NCBI RefSeq assembly: GCF_016901135.1
Contig: NZ_JAFEVL010000062.1
Coordinates: 186,001-250,000, forward strand
Source: Martinezella lusitana
GTDB taxonomy: Bacteria > Pseudomonadota > Alphaproteobacteria > Rhizobiales > Rhizobiaceae
Direction of reading: 5' to 3'
Length of the DNA stretch: 64,000 nucleotides
Part shown: in pieces, positions 1-9,320 of the stretch
Layout of the letters: each line of letters begins with the position of its first letter
Position numbering within the stretch: position 1 is the stretch's first letter
The notes under the pieces: model-generated
What the model was told of the DNA's origin: nothing
Database searches by the model: none
The model's input: the letters and a program-made list of their open reading frames with translations, nothing else
Made by a program: the position numbers and the translations under genes

Positions 1-729
1 CGTGTCGGCAATGCTGCACGGATCCTGGGGCTGGAAACCCTCCTCGAACGATATCCGAAGCAGCTTTCGGGTGGACAGCGCCAGCGCGTCGCGATGGGCC
101 GCGCCATTGTTCGCGATCCGGCGGTGTTTCTGTTCGACGAGCCGTTGTCCAATCTCGACGCCAAGCTGAGGGTTCAAATGCGCTCGGAAATCAAGGAGCT
201 TCATCAGCGCCTAAGAACCACCACCATCTACGTCACCCATGACCAGATCGAGGCGATGACGATGGCCGACAAGATCGTTGTCATGAAGGATGGCCGCGTC
301 GAGCAATCCGGATCCCCGCTCGACCTTTACGACCGGCCGGGCAACCTCTTCGTTGCCGGCTTCATCGGCTCGCCGGCGATGAACTTCATCAACGGAACCA
401 TGACGCCCGAGGGATTCCGGACGGCAGACGGCATGGTCTTGCCAAGCGACCGAACGATGGCGGAGGCGGTGACGTATGGGATTCGCCCCGAAGATATCCG
501 GCTCGATCCAGCGGGTGTGCCTGTCTCGATCGTGGTGGTCGAGCCTACGGGATCGGAAACGCTCGTCGTGGCCAAGCTGGGTGAACAGACGATCAGTTGC
601 GTGTTCCGGGAAAGGATCAAGGCGAAGCCCGGGGACCTGCTGCACGTTTCGCCGAACCGGCCGACGATCCATCTCTTCGACAGGGAAGGGAGCCGTCTTG
701 AGGCGGGCGAGGCCGTGACATCATATTGA
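1..729 (+). CDS. Sugar-type ABC transporter ATP-binding protein (3' part)
   Basis: The frame is open from the first base, so the gene begins before the window; 242 residues are visible. They include the ABC signature LSGGQ at residues 22-26, the Walker B stretch FLFDEP and the H-loop histidine in YVTHDQ. A C-terminal TOBE/MalK-like regulatory region follows (IRPEDIRL, ending HLFD). This layout is that of the MsmX/UgpC/MalK class of ATPases that energise uptake of sugars or glycerol phosphate. The substrate cannot be told from this subunit. No further transporter gene follows downstream. Confidence 0.93.
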   Translation, partial: RVGNAARILGLETLLERYPKQLSGGQRQRVAMGRAIVRDPAVFLFDEPLSNLDAKLRVQMRSEIKELHQRLRTTTIYVTHDQIEAMTMADKIVVMKDGRVEQSGSPLDLYDRPGNLFVAGFIGSPAMNFINGTMTPEGFRTADGMVLPSDRTMAEAVTYGIRPEDIRLDPAGVPVSIVVVEPTGSETLVVAKLGEQTISCVFRERIKAKPGDLLHVSPNRPTIHLFDREGSRLEAGEAVTSY

Positions 730-1028
730 ACGTCTCGCTGTCGCTGCGCGAGGCATGGCGCGCAGCCGGCTTATACGCGCAGTTCATCGTTCTCCTACCC
801 GCCGACCGGCCCGTTCGGTCGAAGGCTGGCGGTTGCGGATATTGTCAATTCGACGTGCGAACGCCAGGGTTTGGAGCCGCGGCTGCGATCAGGCATGAAT
901 GATCTGGGCTATATCGATTTGGAACAGAGGACTTTGCAAACCATCGACAACCCGTTCGGCACGAGGTTGTCACCCATGTCTTAGGGACAAACTGTTACCT
1001 ATGTCTTCGGTATGGACAAAAGAGAAAC
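730..1028. other. Intergenic stretch with possible coding and IS remnants
   Basis: There is no intact gene here. A frame from about 820 to 965 reads like protein (VADIVNSTCERQG, then MNDLGYIDLE), but it has no start and no family I recognise. Next to it is the repeated ACCCATGTC/ACCTATGTC sequence listed separately. The stretch looks like decayed accessory DNA between the transporter gene and the tRNA. Confidence 0.4.
968..1016. mobile_element. Possible end of a degraded insertion sequence
   Basis: GTCACCCATGTC at 969-980 is followed by GTTACCTATGTCTTCGG at 993-1009, two imperfect copies of one motif. From memory this resembles terminal sequences of IS481-type elements in Rhizobiales. No transposase is present, so this would be a solo end. 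It lies about 15 bp from the 3' end of the tRNA-Gly gene. The call rests on motif resemblance only. Confidence 0.3.
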
Positions 1029-1103
1029 TGGAGCGGGCGAAGGGATTCGAACCCTCGACCCCAACCTTGGCAAGGTTGTGCTCTACCCCTGAGCTACACC
1101 CGC
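1029..1103 (-). tRNA. tRNA-Gly (GCC)
   Basis: Read on the minus strand, acceptor arm GCGGGTG pairs with CGCCCGC. The D arm contains AGCTCAGGGGTAGAGC, the anticodon loop reads CTTGCCAAG giving anticodon GCC, and the T arm holds GGTTCGAATCC. The 3' CCA is encoded at 1031-1029. Length with CCA is 75 nt. Confidence 0.97.
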
Positions 1104-1347
1104 TCATTTCAACAGTGGTCCGGGGTAGTGTGTTGGACCGCTGGGCGTCGTCTTGCGGCGACGGGCGCTATATGGCCTAACCATTTTTCAAATGCAACAA
1201 GGAAATGACGAGTTGGCGAAGAAAAATCGCGGGTTCTTTTCGGTAGCCGCCGGAAAGCCCGGAAACGCCGGTCTTCGTCGTCTGGAAGATTGCAATGGAA
1301 TTATGGGCGACGTATCAGGGGCGGAGCCATTTCCATTGCGAGACGCC

Positions 1348-1857
1348 ATGACCGAGACCAACCCGAAAGACCGCGACGATCTTTTCCGTTTCCTGGATGG
1401 TCTCGGCATTGCCCACAGCACCAAGGATCACGCCCCGGTCTTCACCGTCGCCGAATCGGTGTCGTTGCGGGACGAGATCCCCGGCGGCCATACGAAGAAC
1501 CTGTTCGTGAAGGACAAGAAGGACAATTTCTTCCTGTTGACCGTCGAGGAAAACGCGGCAGTGGATCTGAAGACGGTGCATACGCTGATCGGCGCCGCCA
1601 GCAAGGTCTCCTTCGGCAAACCGGAAAAGCTGATGGAATATTTGGGCGTTGCTCCCGGCTCGGTGACGGCGTTCGGCGCGATCAACGATACCGAAAAGAA
1701 TGTCACCTTCGTCCTCGATGCCGATCTGATGGCGCATGACATCGTCAATTGCCATCCCTTGTCGAACGATGCGACGACGTCGATTGCCAGCGCCGATCTC
1801 TTGCGTTTCATGGAAGCGACGGGTCATGTGCCGCTAGTCTTGAAAGTGACGGGCTAA
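1348..1857 (+). CDS. Prolyl-tRNA deacylase, YbaK/ProXp family
   Basis: A 169-residue protein of the YbaK/EbsC editing superfamily, which hydrolyses mischarged aminoacyl-tRNA in trans. Family hallmarks are the early HSTKDHAPVFTV segment, GGHTKNLFVKDKK around residues 50-62 with the catalytic-type lysine, and GSVTAFGAIND. The length is that of the stand-alone ProXp-ala/PrdX proteins. The frame is open further upstream, but homology begins at the ATG used here (MTETNP). It is a single gene. Confidence 0.9.
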   Translation: MTETNPKDRDDLFRFLDGLGIAHSTKDHAPVFTVAESVSLRDEIPGGHTKNLFVKDKKDNFFLLTVEENAAVDLKTVHTLIGAASKVSFGKPEKLMEYLGVAPGSVTAFGAINDTEKNVTFVLDADLMAHDIVNCHPLSNDATTSIASADLLRFMEATGHVPLVLKVTG

Positions 1858-2014
1858 CGTACGATTTTAGCGCTAAGATCAGAGCGATCCGACTTCTCTT
1901 CGAATGGTCCGATCGCTTAAGCTATTTCATCGAGCGCGATGTCATGCAGGGCCGGTTGGCTTGCATGGAAATCATGCTTCTAAAGTTTAGGATGCCGGCA
2001 GGCGGGAGATACTC

Positions 2015-2989
2015 ATGAGTGGTCCGAACAATCCCTACAACGCTTCCTTCGGCGGACAGATGTCGGCCTCGGCCTCCTATGGTGCTGCGCCTGCGGCATC
2101 CGGCGCTTCGCCGATCAAGGACACGACGACCGCGACCTTCGCCAAGGATGTCATCGAGGAGTCGCGCAATCAGCCCGTGCTTGTCGATTTCTGGGCGCCC
2201 TGGTGCGGTCCGTGCAAGCAGCTGACGCCGGTTCTCGAAAAGGTCGTCAATGAGGCCAATGGCCGTGTCAAGCTGGTCAAGATGAACATCGACGACCATC
2301 CGTCCGTCGCCGGCCAGCTCGGCATCCAGTCGATCCCGGCTGTTATCGCCTTCGTCGATGGCCGTCCGGCCGATGGTTTCATGGGTGCGGTTCCCGAAAG
2401 CCAGGTTCGCCAGTTCATCGATCGTCTCGGCGGTCCCACGGGCGGCGCCGACGATCAGGCAGCCGAGATCGCGGCCGTTCTCGAGGAAGCCGGCGGCCTG
2501 CTCGCAGCCGGCGACATCAATGGTGCGGCCGAACTGTTCGGCGCGGTGCTGCAGGCCGATCCGGAAAACCCCAAGGCGCTCGCCGGCATGGCGGAGTGCA
2601 TGATCGCCGCCGGCCAGAGCCAGCGGGCGCGCGAAGCATTGGCGGACCTGCCCGAGACGCTTGCCAACGATGCCGGCATACAGGCCGTGGTGAAGAAGCT
2701 CGACCAGATCGACGAAGCCCGCAAGCTCGGCGACCCCGTCGCGATCGAGCAGGAGCTGGCGACCAATCCCGACAATCACGAGCAGCGCGTCAAGCTCGCC
2801 AAGATCCGCAACGTCGAAGGCAAGCGGGAGGAGGCGGCCGAACATCTGCTTCTTATCATGCGTCGAGACCGCAGCTTCGACGATGATGGCGCACGCCGTC
2901 AGTTGCTGGAGTTCTTCGACGTCTGGGGGCCGAAGGATCCGGCAACGATCGCCGCCCGCCGTAAACTTTCATCGATCCTGTTTTCCTGA
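2015..2989 (+). CDS. Thioredoxin-domain protein with TPR tail (CnoX/YbbN type)
   Basis: A 324-residue protein. The first 35 residues are a Gly/Ala/Ser-rich tail. A thioredoxin fold follows at about 38-145 with active site WCGPC (Cys64 and Cys67) and the cis-proline segment IQSIPAV. The rest is helical and TPR-like (GDINGAAELFGAVL, NPDNHEQRVKLA). This is the architecture of the chaperedoxin CnoX/YbbN. Enterobacterial CnoX lacks the full CxxC, whereas this one keeps it and could be redox active. The ATG at 2015 has GGGAG upstream. Confidence 0.92.
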   Translation: MSGPNNPYNASFGGQMSASASYGAAPAASGASPIKDTTTATFAKDVIEESRNQPVLVDFWAPWCGPCKQLTPVLEKVVNEANGRVKLVKMNIDDHPSVAGQLGIQSIPAVIAFVDGRPADGFMGAVPESQVRQFIDRLGGPTGGADDQAAEIAAVLEEAGGLLAAGDINGAAELFGAVLQADPENPKALAGMAECMIAAGQSQRAREALADLPETLANDAGIQAVVKKLDQIDEARKLGDPVAIEQELATNPDNHEQRVKLAKIRNVEGKREEAAEHLLLIMRRDRSFDDDGARRQLLEFFDVWGPKDPATIAARRKLSSILFS

Positions 2990-3221
2990 GCGTGCAATGC
3001 TTGCGCCAAACCTCCCTTGCGACAGTCCGCCAAGCGGCGGTCGTGGGTGGAGGGGAAGCGGGAGGTATCGCCGTTTTGACTCGAAATACTCTTGTGTTTT
3101 CGGCAGATGGGGCCACATTGTCCACTGGCGCGGCGTGAGATGGGGCACGGCCGCGACTGTGTGTCGTTCCCTGCGCGGCCCACTGCGGCGCGTGGCGCAG
3201 TGATCTAGCGGGATGGAAAAC

Positions 3222-3881
3222 ATGCAAGTCGGAAATGCCAGATATCTGAAGCCGAGCGATCTGCCTGAAACTGTGGTCGTCTTTCCTTTGTCTGGTGCCT
3301 TGCTGCTGCCCGGCGCGCAGCTGCCGCTCAATATTTTCGAGCCACGCTATCTCGCCATGTTCGACACGGCCATCGCCGGAAACCGGTTGATCGGGATGGT
3401 GCAGCCGGCGCTGGGCGAGCCGGCGGATTCTTCTCATCTATCGCATGTCGGCTGCCTTGGGCGCATCACCTCGATCGCGGAAACCGGCGATGGTCGCTAT
3501 ATCGCGTCGTTGACCGGCATCTGCCGCTTCCGGCTGATGGATGAAGTCATCGGCCACCAGCCCTATCGCAGCTTCCGCATCACGCCCTTCATTGCCGACC
3601 TCAAGTCGCGCGATGAAGAGGATACGGTCGATCGTTCCGAGCTGCTGTCGGTTTTCCGGGCCTATCTGGATGCCAATAAGCTGGACGCGGATTGGGAAAG
3701 CGTGGAGCGGGCGAGCAATATGATGCTGGTCAATTCGCTGGCGATGATGGCGCCCTTCGATCCCGCCGAGAAACAGGCGCTTCTGGAGGCGCCGGACCTG
3801 AAGACCCGGGCCGAGACCTTCATCGCCATCGTCAAGATCGTGCTCGCCGGCTCGGGCGACACCGATTCCATGATGCAATAG
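3222..3881 (+). CDS. Lon N-terminal (substrate-binding) domain protein
   Basis: A 219-residue protein consisting of a Lon-type N-terminal domain without ATPase or protease domains. Visible hallmarks are [24 protein letters not shown] near residues 20-45 and IGMVQP. I chose the ATG at 3222 because GGGA lies at proper spacing; an in-frame ATG at 3213 is too close to it. Such stand-alone Lon-N proteins have no firmly established function. It is followed at 10 bp by the Trm112-like gene, as in other rhizobia. Confidence 0.9.
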   Translation: MQVGNARYLKPSDLPETVVVFPLSGALLLPGAQLPLNIFEPRYLAMFDTAIAGNRLIGMVQPALGEPADSSHLSHVGCLGRITSIAETGDGRYIASLTGICRFRLMDEVIGHQPYRSFRITPFIADLKSRDEEDTVDRSELLSVFRAYLDANKLDADWESVERASNMMLVNSLAMMAPFDPAEKQALLEAPDLKTRAETFIAIVKIVLAGSGDTDSMMQ

Positions 3882-3891
3882 GAATTTGCTG

Positions 3892-4080
3892 ATGGATATC
3901 ACGGTCAGCAAGGTGGATCCGAAACTGCTTGACCTGCTCGTCTGCCCGCTCACCAAGGGGCGGCTCAGCTACGATCGGGAAAAGAACGAGCTGATCTCCG
4001 AAAAGGCGCGTCTCGCCTACCCGATCCGCGACGGCATTCCGATCATGCTGATCTCGGAAGCGCGTCGCATCGAGGACTGA
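3892..4080 (+). CDS. Trm112/YcaR-family small protein
   Basis: A 62-residue protein with [14 protein letters not shown], a block of the Trm112/UPF0434 family, and the ending [15 protein letters not shown]. In eukaryotes and archaea Trm112 activates several methyltransferases; the bacterial role is poorly defined. Only one cysteine (LLVCP) is present, so the zinc site is not conserved. AGGA sits 8 nt before the ATG and the gene starts 10 bp after the Lon-N gene, so the two are probably co-transcribed. Confidence 0.9.
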   Translation: MDITVSKVDPKLLDLLVCPLTKGRLSYDREKNELISEKARLAYPIRDGIPIMLISEARRIED

Positions 4081-4197
4081 GGTCCGCTCTCCCTCGGAAT
4101 TAGGAGCAAGTGCCGCCGCATTCTCACAGACCGGAGGGAGGCAAGTTTGCGCCGGAAGCGGAGGCTCCGGCAAAAAGCCGTCCGAGGCGATGGTGCC

Positions 4198-4671
4198 TCA
4201 GCCGCGCCGCGCCGCTTCGATCATCCCGACGTCGATCTTATTCATGGTCATCATCGCATCGAAAGCACGCTTTGCCTGATCGCCGCCTACCGCGAGCGCT
4301 TCAGTCAGGACGCGCGGCGTGATCTGCCAGGACACACCCCATTTGTCCTTGCACCAGCCGCAGTTGCTTTCCCGGCCACCATTGCCGACAATGGCGTTCC
4401 AGTAGCGGTCGGTTTCTTCCTGATCGTCCGTTGCGATCTGAAATGAGAAGGCTTCACTGTGTGTAAACGCGGTGCCGCCGTTCAGGCCGATGCAAGGAAT
4501 ACCGGCAACCGTGAATTCAACGACCAATACGTCTCCCTGCTTACCGTCAGGATAGTTTCCGGGTGCGCGGATGATGGCACCGACTGCGCTGTCGGGAAAG
4601 GTCTCGGCGTAGAAGCGGGCGGCGGCCTCGGCGTCTTTGTCATACCATACGCAGATCGTGTTCTTTGCCAT
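4198..4671 (-). CDS. VOC-fold protein, PhnB / 3-demethylubiquinone methyltransferase-like
   Basis: A 157-residue vicinal-oxygen-chelate fold protein. Family features are the start TICVWYDKDAEAAARFYAETFP, LNGGTAFTHSEAFSFQI in the middle and CGWCKDKWGVSWQITP. Databases often label this group 3-demethylubiquinone-9 3-methyltransferase, but they lack a SAM fold and the label is doubtful. AAGGA precedes the ATG. It is a single gene convergent with the Trm112-like gene. Confidence 0.88.
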   Translation of the reverse strand: MAKNTICVWYDKDAEAAARFYAETFPDSAVGAIIRAPGNYPDGKQGDVLVVEFTVAGIPCIGLNGGTAFTHSEAFSFQIATDDQEETDRYWNAIVGNGGRESNCGWCKDKWGVSWQITPRVLTEALAVGGDQAKRAFDAMMTMNKIDVGMIEAARRG

Positions 4672-4831
4672 TGCGTGGTCCTTTCGCTCTTTGGTTTCCC
4701 ATCCCCTGCTGAAATAAGAGGCAAACCGTCTTTCTCCAGTCCATGGAAGCGATTTTACGCCTTTAAAGCGGTCGAAGTGCCCGCTTCGAGCCGACGGCAG
4801 GCATGCCGATGGAGATTTCGGCTTCGGCCGT

Positions 4832-6046
4832 TCAGATGGCCTCTCCGGCGAGCAGCCGCGGATTGTCCTTGGCGGCCGTGCCAGCGGCCTGGCCCATGAA
4901 GAAGGACTTCAGGCTCGGCAGCCGGTCGACGATCCCAAGCCCGAAATCGCGGGCGACGCGCAATGGCGTGATGTCGTTGGAAAACAGCCGGTTCAGGGCG
5001 TCGGTGGTCACCCCCATGCGGAAGGTGTCGAAGCGCCGCCAGGTCTGGTAGCGCTCGAGGATGTTGATCGAACCGATGTCGAGGCCGAGGCGGTCGGCTT
5101 CGACGACGGTTTCGGCAAGGGCTGCCACATCCTTGAAGCCAAGATTGAGGCCCTGGCCGGAGATCGGGTGGATGCCATGGGCCGCGTCGCCGGCGAGCGC
5201 GAAGCGCGGCGCGACGAAGGCGCGGGCAAGCGTCAGGCCGAGCGGAAAGGCGCGACGGTCGCCGACGGCGTGCAGCGTACCGAGCTTGTGGCCGAAGCGG
5301 CGCTCCAGCTCCTCTTCGAACACGAGATCGTCTGAGGCGACCAGCCGGTTGGCATCGGCGGTGCGCTCGGTCCAGACGAGGGACGAGCGGTTGTTCTTGA
5401 GTGGCAGGATGGCAAAGGGGCCGGAGGGCAGGAAATGCTCCTCGGCACAGCCGCCATGCGGGCGCTCATGCTCGACGGTCACGACGATGCCGGACTGGCC
5501 ATAGTCCCAGTTGACGGTCTTGATGCCTGCCATGTCGCGCAGCTTGGAACGCACGCCGTCGCAGGCGACTAGGAGGCGCGTTTCCAGCACGCTGCCGTCC
5601 GAGAGGGTCAGCGCGACCTTGGCATCGTCGGTCACGAATCCCGTGGCGCTGAGGCCGTGGCTGATCGTGATATCAAGGCGTTCGCACGCACCGCGCAACG
5701 CGGCGACCATGGCAAGGTTCGGCACCATGTGGGCAAAAGGCTGGCCTTCGGCCACCTCCCCGTCAAAGGTCAGAAAGACAGGGCGCACGGGATCGCTGGT
5801 GCGCGAATCGGTGACGATCATGCGGGTAATCGGTTCTGCTTCCGGCGCGATCTCGTCCCAGACGCCCAGGACTTCCAGCATCTTCGAGGCGGCAGCGATG
5901 ACCGCCGAGGCGCGCATGTCCTTCTTCCACGCAGTTTCCGGAGCGGCTTCCACGATCATGACGTCGAGATGGGGGGCTGCCTGCTTGACGGCGACCGCAG
6001 CGGCAAGACCCACATATCCGCCACCCACTACCAGCATGTCCAACAT
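4832..6046 (-). CDS. UbiH/UbiF-family FAD-dependent hydroxylase
   Basis: A 404-residue class A flavin monooxygenase. The N-terminal dinucleotide motif is VVGGGYVGLAAAVAV at residues 5-19. The second FAD motif is ALAGDAAHGIHPISGQGLN around 280-298, the signature of ubiquinone-ring hydroxylases. It probably hydroxylates a ring position in ubiquinone biosynthesis at the inner membrane; which position cannot be read from sequence. The ATG at 6046 (MLDML) puts the Rossmann motif at the usual distance. It is divergent from tesB with about 80 bp between them. Confidence 0.9.
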   Translation of the reverse strand: MLDMLVVGGGYVGLAAAVAVKQAAPHLDVMIVEAAPETAWKKDMRASAVIAAASKMLEVLGVWDEIAPEAEPITRMIVTDSRTSDPVRPVFLTFDGEVAEGQPFAHMVPNLAMVAALRGACERLDITISHGLSATGFVTDDAKVALTLSDGSVLETRLLVACDGVRSKLRDMAGIKTVNWDYGQSGIVVTVEHERPHGGCAEEHFLPSGPFAILPLKNNRSSLVWTERTADANRLVASDDLVFEEELERRFGHKLGTLHAVGDRRAFPLGLTLARAFVAPRFALAGDAAHGIHPISGQGLNLGFKDVAALAETVVEADRLGLDIGSINILERYQTWRRFDTFRMGVTTDALNRLFSNDITPLRVARDFGLGIVDRLPSLKSFFMGQAAGTAAKDNPRLLAGEAI

Positions 6047-6129
6047 AGCGCTTCCCTGTGTCCTACCGTCACTTCCTGTTCTATATAGAGCATCCCGTTC
6101 GTGGTTCCTACCATCGGAGTTCAAGCAAA

Positions 6130-7014
6130 ATGTCGCGAGAGACCGAGAAGCCGACCCCCATGGAAGCCGTGCTTGCGACGCTCGATCTGGAAACGATCGA
6201 AATGAACCTGTTTCGCGGCAACAGCCCGCAGGTCGGCTGGCAGCGCGTGTTCGGCGGGCAGGTCATAGGCCAGGCGCTGATGGCGGCGCAAAGGACGGTG
6301 GCGGACGATCGCTTCGTGCATTCCCTGCATGCCTATTTCATGCTGCCGGGCGATCCCGCGGTTCCGATCCTCTACCAGGTCGATCGGCTGCGCGACGGTT
6401 CCAGTTTCAACACAAGGCGCGTGCTGGCAGTTCAGCATGGCAAGGCGATCTTTGCGTTGACGGCCTCCTTCCAGTTCGACGAGCCCGGCTTCGAGCATCA
6501 GGGAGAGATGCCGCAAGTCCCTATGCCGGAAGAGCTGATGAATGAGGAGCAGGTCAAGGAGCGCTATCTCGCCCATGCGCCCGAGAACGTGCGCCGCTAT
6601 TGGGAGCGCAAGCGGGCAATCGAAATCCGGCCGGTGTCGATCGAGAGCTATTTCTCCCGCTCGCAGCCGAGCCAGCGGCAGAATATCTGGGTGCGCCTGA
6701 CCGGCCCCGTGCCGGACGACCGGCTCTATCGCAACGCCGTGCTCGCCTATCTTTCGGATATGACGCTGCTCGACGTCGCGCTCAACGCGCATGGCACATC
6801 GGTTCTGGATCAGGGCATCCAGGTGGCGAGCCTCGACCATGCCATGTGGTTTCACCGCCCGTTCAAGCTGGACGACTGGCTGCTCTACAGCCAGGAAAGC
6901 CCCAGCGCCTCCGGCGCGCGCGGCTTCACCCGCGGCAGCCTGTTTACGCGATCCGGTGTCTTGATTGCGTCTGTCGCGCAAGAGGGCCTGATTCGTAAAA
7001 AGGCAAATGATTAA
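6130..7014 (+). CDS. tesB: Acyl-CoA thioesterase II
   Basis: A 294-residue double-hotdog thioesterase. Visible marks are FRGNSPQVGWQRVFGGQVIGQAL near residues 24-46, the repeated-domain SLDHAMWFHRPF, and DDWLLYSQESPSASGARGFTRG near the end. The aspartate and glutamine of the catalytic network are in these blocks. The enzyme hydrolyses medium and long acyl-CoA to free acid in the cytoplasm. GGAG lies about 9 nt upstream of the ATG. The stop codon lies just before the NtrC-type palindromes of glnK. Confidence 0.94.
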   Translation: MSRETEKPTPMEAVLATLDLETIEMNLFRGNSPQVGWQRVFGGQVIGQALMAAQRTVADDRFVHSLHAYFMLPGDPAVPILYQVDRLRDGSSFNTRRVLAVQHGKAIFALTASFQFDEPGFEHQGEMPQVPMPEELMNEEQVKERYLAHAPENVRRYWERKRAIEIRPVSIESYFSRSQPSQRQNIWVRLTGPVPDDRLYRNAVLAYLSDMTLLDVALNAHGTSVLDQGIQVASLDHAMWFHRPFKLDDWLLYSQESPSASGARGFTRGSLFTRSGVLIASVAQEGLIRKKAND

Positions 7015-7016
7015 AT

Positions 7017-7044
7017 AAAGTGCAAATTTATAAAAATGCACTTT
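7017..7044. repeat. AT-rich inverted repeat upstream of glnK
   Basis: AAAGTGCA at 7017-7024 is mirrored by TGCACTTT at 7037-7044 across 12 AT-rich bases. Its right arm overlaps the better-formed NtrC site. It may be a second, weaker regulator site. Confidence 0.5.
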
Positions 7045-7053
7045 ATTTGTGCA
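7037..7053. promoter_or_regulatory. NtrC-type enhancer site of glnK-amtB
   Basis: TGCACTTTATTTGTGCA is a 17 bp palindrome with TGCAC and GTGCA arms separated by 7 bp, the spacing and arms of the NtrC site in front of enteric glnA. It lies about 85 bp upstream of the -24/-12 element, a normal enhancer distance. Activation under nitrogen limitation is inferred. Confidence 0.75.
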
Positions 7054-7123
7054 TATGCCGCGCCACGAACTGCCGCTTTATTGGGTTTATTCAATAAATC
7101 TCTTAGATTTCAATATGTTATAA

Positions 7124-7579
<456 letters not shown>

Positions 7580-7607
7580 GACACGGCTGATCAGGGAGTT
7601 ATTTGCA

Positions 7608-9044
7608 ATGACATCTACCAAGTTTTCCTCCACTCTTGCACGGGTGGGTACGCTTTCTGCGGCCTTGCTCGCGCCGGCGATTGCCTTTGCGCAGCAAGCT
7701 GCGCCGGCTGCCGCGGCTGCGGCTCCGGCTCCGGCGATCACCATGGACAAGGGTGATAATACCTGGATGCTGGTTTCCACGGTTCTGGTTCTCCTGATGA
7801 CCATTCCGGGTCTGGCGCTCTTCTACGGCGGTCTCGTCCGCGCCAAGAACATGCTCTCCGTCCTCATGCAGGTCTTCATGATCACCGCATTGGTCATGAT
7901 TATCTGGTGCGTCTACGGCTATTCGCTCGCCTTCACCGATGGCGGCTCGCTGAACAGCTTCGTCGGCGGCTTCTCCAAGGCCTTTCTTTCCGGCGTCAGT
8001 ACCGATCCGAAGGATCTCGTCGAAACCTTCTCCAAGGGTGTCGGCATCCCTGAGCTGACCTATGTCTGCTTCCAGATGACCTTCGCCTGCATCACGCCGG
8101 CTCTGATCGTCGGCGCCTTTGCCGAGCGCATCAAGTTCTCGGCCGTCATGCTCTTCGTCTTCCTCTGGGTCACTTTCATCTACTTCCCGATCGCCCATAT
8201 GGTCTGGTTCTGGGGTGGTCCGAGCGCCTACAGCGCTCCGTCCGGTATGGTCTTCGGCTTCGGCGCCATCGACTTCGCTGGCGGCACGGTCGTTCACATC
8301 AATGCCGGTATCGCCGGCCTGGTGGGCGCGATCATGCTTGGCAAGCGCATCGGCTATAAGAAGGAGATCATGGCTCCGCATTCGATGACGCTCACCATGG
8401 TTGGCGCATCGTTGCTGTGGGTCGGCTGGTTCGGCTTCAATGCTGGTTCGAACCTGGAAGCCAACGCCTACGCCTCGCTTGCGATGATCAATACCTTCGT
8501 CGCCACCGCAGCGGCCGCTCTCTCCTGGGGCGTCGTTGAAACCTTCACGCGCGGCAAGGCTTCGATGTTGGGTGCTGCTTCCGGCGCCGTTGCCGGTCTG
8601 GTTGCCGTCACACCGGCTGCCGGCTATGCCGGTCCGATGGGCTCGATCGTCCTCGGTCTGCTGGTTTCGCCGCTTTGCTACTTCTTCGTTGATGTCGTGA
8701 AGAACAAGTTCAACTACGACGACAGCCTCGATGTTTTCGGTGTCCACTGCATCGGCGGTATCTTCGGCGCTCTGATGACCGGTATTCTCGTCAACCCGGC
8801 GCTTGGCGGCGCAGGCATCGTCGATTATTCCACGGCGGATTTTGCCGCCTCCTATCCGGGCACCGCCACGCAACTCCTGGCTCAGCTCAAGGGCGTTCTG
8901 ACGACACTCATCTGGTCGGGTGTTGGTTCGGCCATCCTCTACAAGGTCGTCGACATCGTCGTTGGTCTGCGCGCTACCCCGGAAGCCGAGCGCGAAGGTC
9001 TCGACCTCGCTTCCCACGGCGAAGCTGCATACCACAATTCCTGA
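7608..9044 (+). CDS. amtB: Ammonium transporter AmtB
   Basis: A 478-residue Amt/Mep/Rh channel. An N-terminal signal peptide (residues 1-26, ending IAFAQQ) and an Ala/Pro-rich linker precede about 11 membrane segments. Hallmarks are DKGDNTWMLVSTVLVLLMTIPGLALFYGGLVR, the FAGGTVVHINAG block with a pore histidine, WVGWFGFNAGS, and DVFGVHCIGGIFGALMTG with the second pore histidine. It conducts ammonium inward and is gated by GlnK. GGAG precedes the ATG and the gene is cotranscribed with glnK. Confidence 0.97.
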   Translation: MTSTKFSSTLARVGTLSAALLAPAIAFAQQAAPAAAAAAPAPAITMDKGDNTWMLVSTVLVLLMTIPGLALFYGGLVRAKNMLSVLMQVFMITALVMIIWCVYGYSLAFTDGGSLNSFVGGFSKAFLSGVSTDPKDLVETFSKGVGIPELTYVCFQMTFACITPALIVGAFAERIKFSAVMLFVFLWVTFIYFPIAHMVWFWGGPSAYSAPSGMVFGFGAIDFAGGTVVHINAGIAGLVGAIMLGKRIGYKKEIMAPHSMTLTMVGASLLWVGWFGFNAGSNLEANAYASLAMINTFVATAAAALSWGVVETFTRGKASMLGAASGAVAGLVAVTPAAGYAGPMGSIVLGLLVSPLCYFFVDVVKNKFNYDDSLDVFGVHCIGGIFGALMTGILVNPALGGAGIVDYSTADFAASYPGTATQLLAQLKGVLTTLIWSGVGSAILYKVVDIVVGLRATPEAEREGLDLASHGEAAYHNS

Positions 9045-9053
9045 TCACAGCTT

Positions 9054-9083
9054 GCGATGCCGGAGTAACGCCTCCGGCATCGC
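9054..9083. repeat. Hairpin just after amtB
   Basis: GCGATGCCGGAG at 9054-9065 pairs perfectly with CTCCGGCATCGC at 9072-9083 across a 6-base loop. No T tract follows. It could protect the amtB 3' end or be the first of two stop signals. Confidence 0.6.
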
Positions 9084-9128
9084 TAAACATCCCGTCGCGG
9101 CGTATTTCATCGCAAATAGGCCGCTCTT

Positions 9129-9157
9129 GGCCCGAACCTCGGTTCGGGCCCTTTTTA
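9129..9157 (+). terminator. Rho-independent terminator of glnK-amtB
   Basis: GGCCCGAAC at 9129-9137 pairs with GTTCGGGCC at 9142-9150 around a 4-base loop and is followed by CTTTTTATTT. Confidence 0.88.
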
Positions 9158-9320
9158 TTTGTGGGCCACGATAGGCGGCTGCAAAAGCTGTTGATTCGCC
9201 AGGCTTGGCCGCATGGTTAACATGCCATTAACCCTCCTCTGATTAGGTAGGGCTAACCTGCCGGCGAGTGGGCATAGACCGATTCGCTTGCGCTTTCGAC
9301 AAGGAACGGGGCTGGATATC

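Noticed and set aside
4198-4671. Functional 3-demethylubiquinone methyltransferase
   Set aside because: The protein is a VOC-fold member without a SAM-binding fold, so proximity to the UbiH-type gene was not taken as proof of a ubiquinone role.
7599-9035. A 478-codon open frame on the minus strand
   Set aside because: It is antisense to amtB and has low-complexity composition with no ribosome site.
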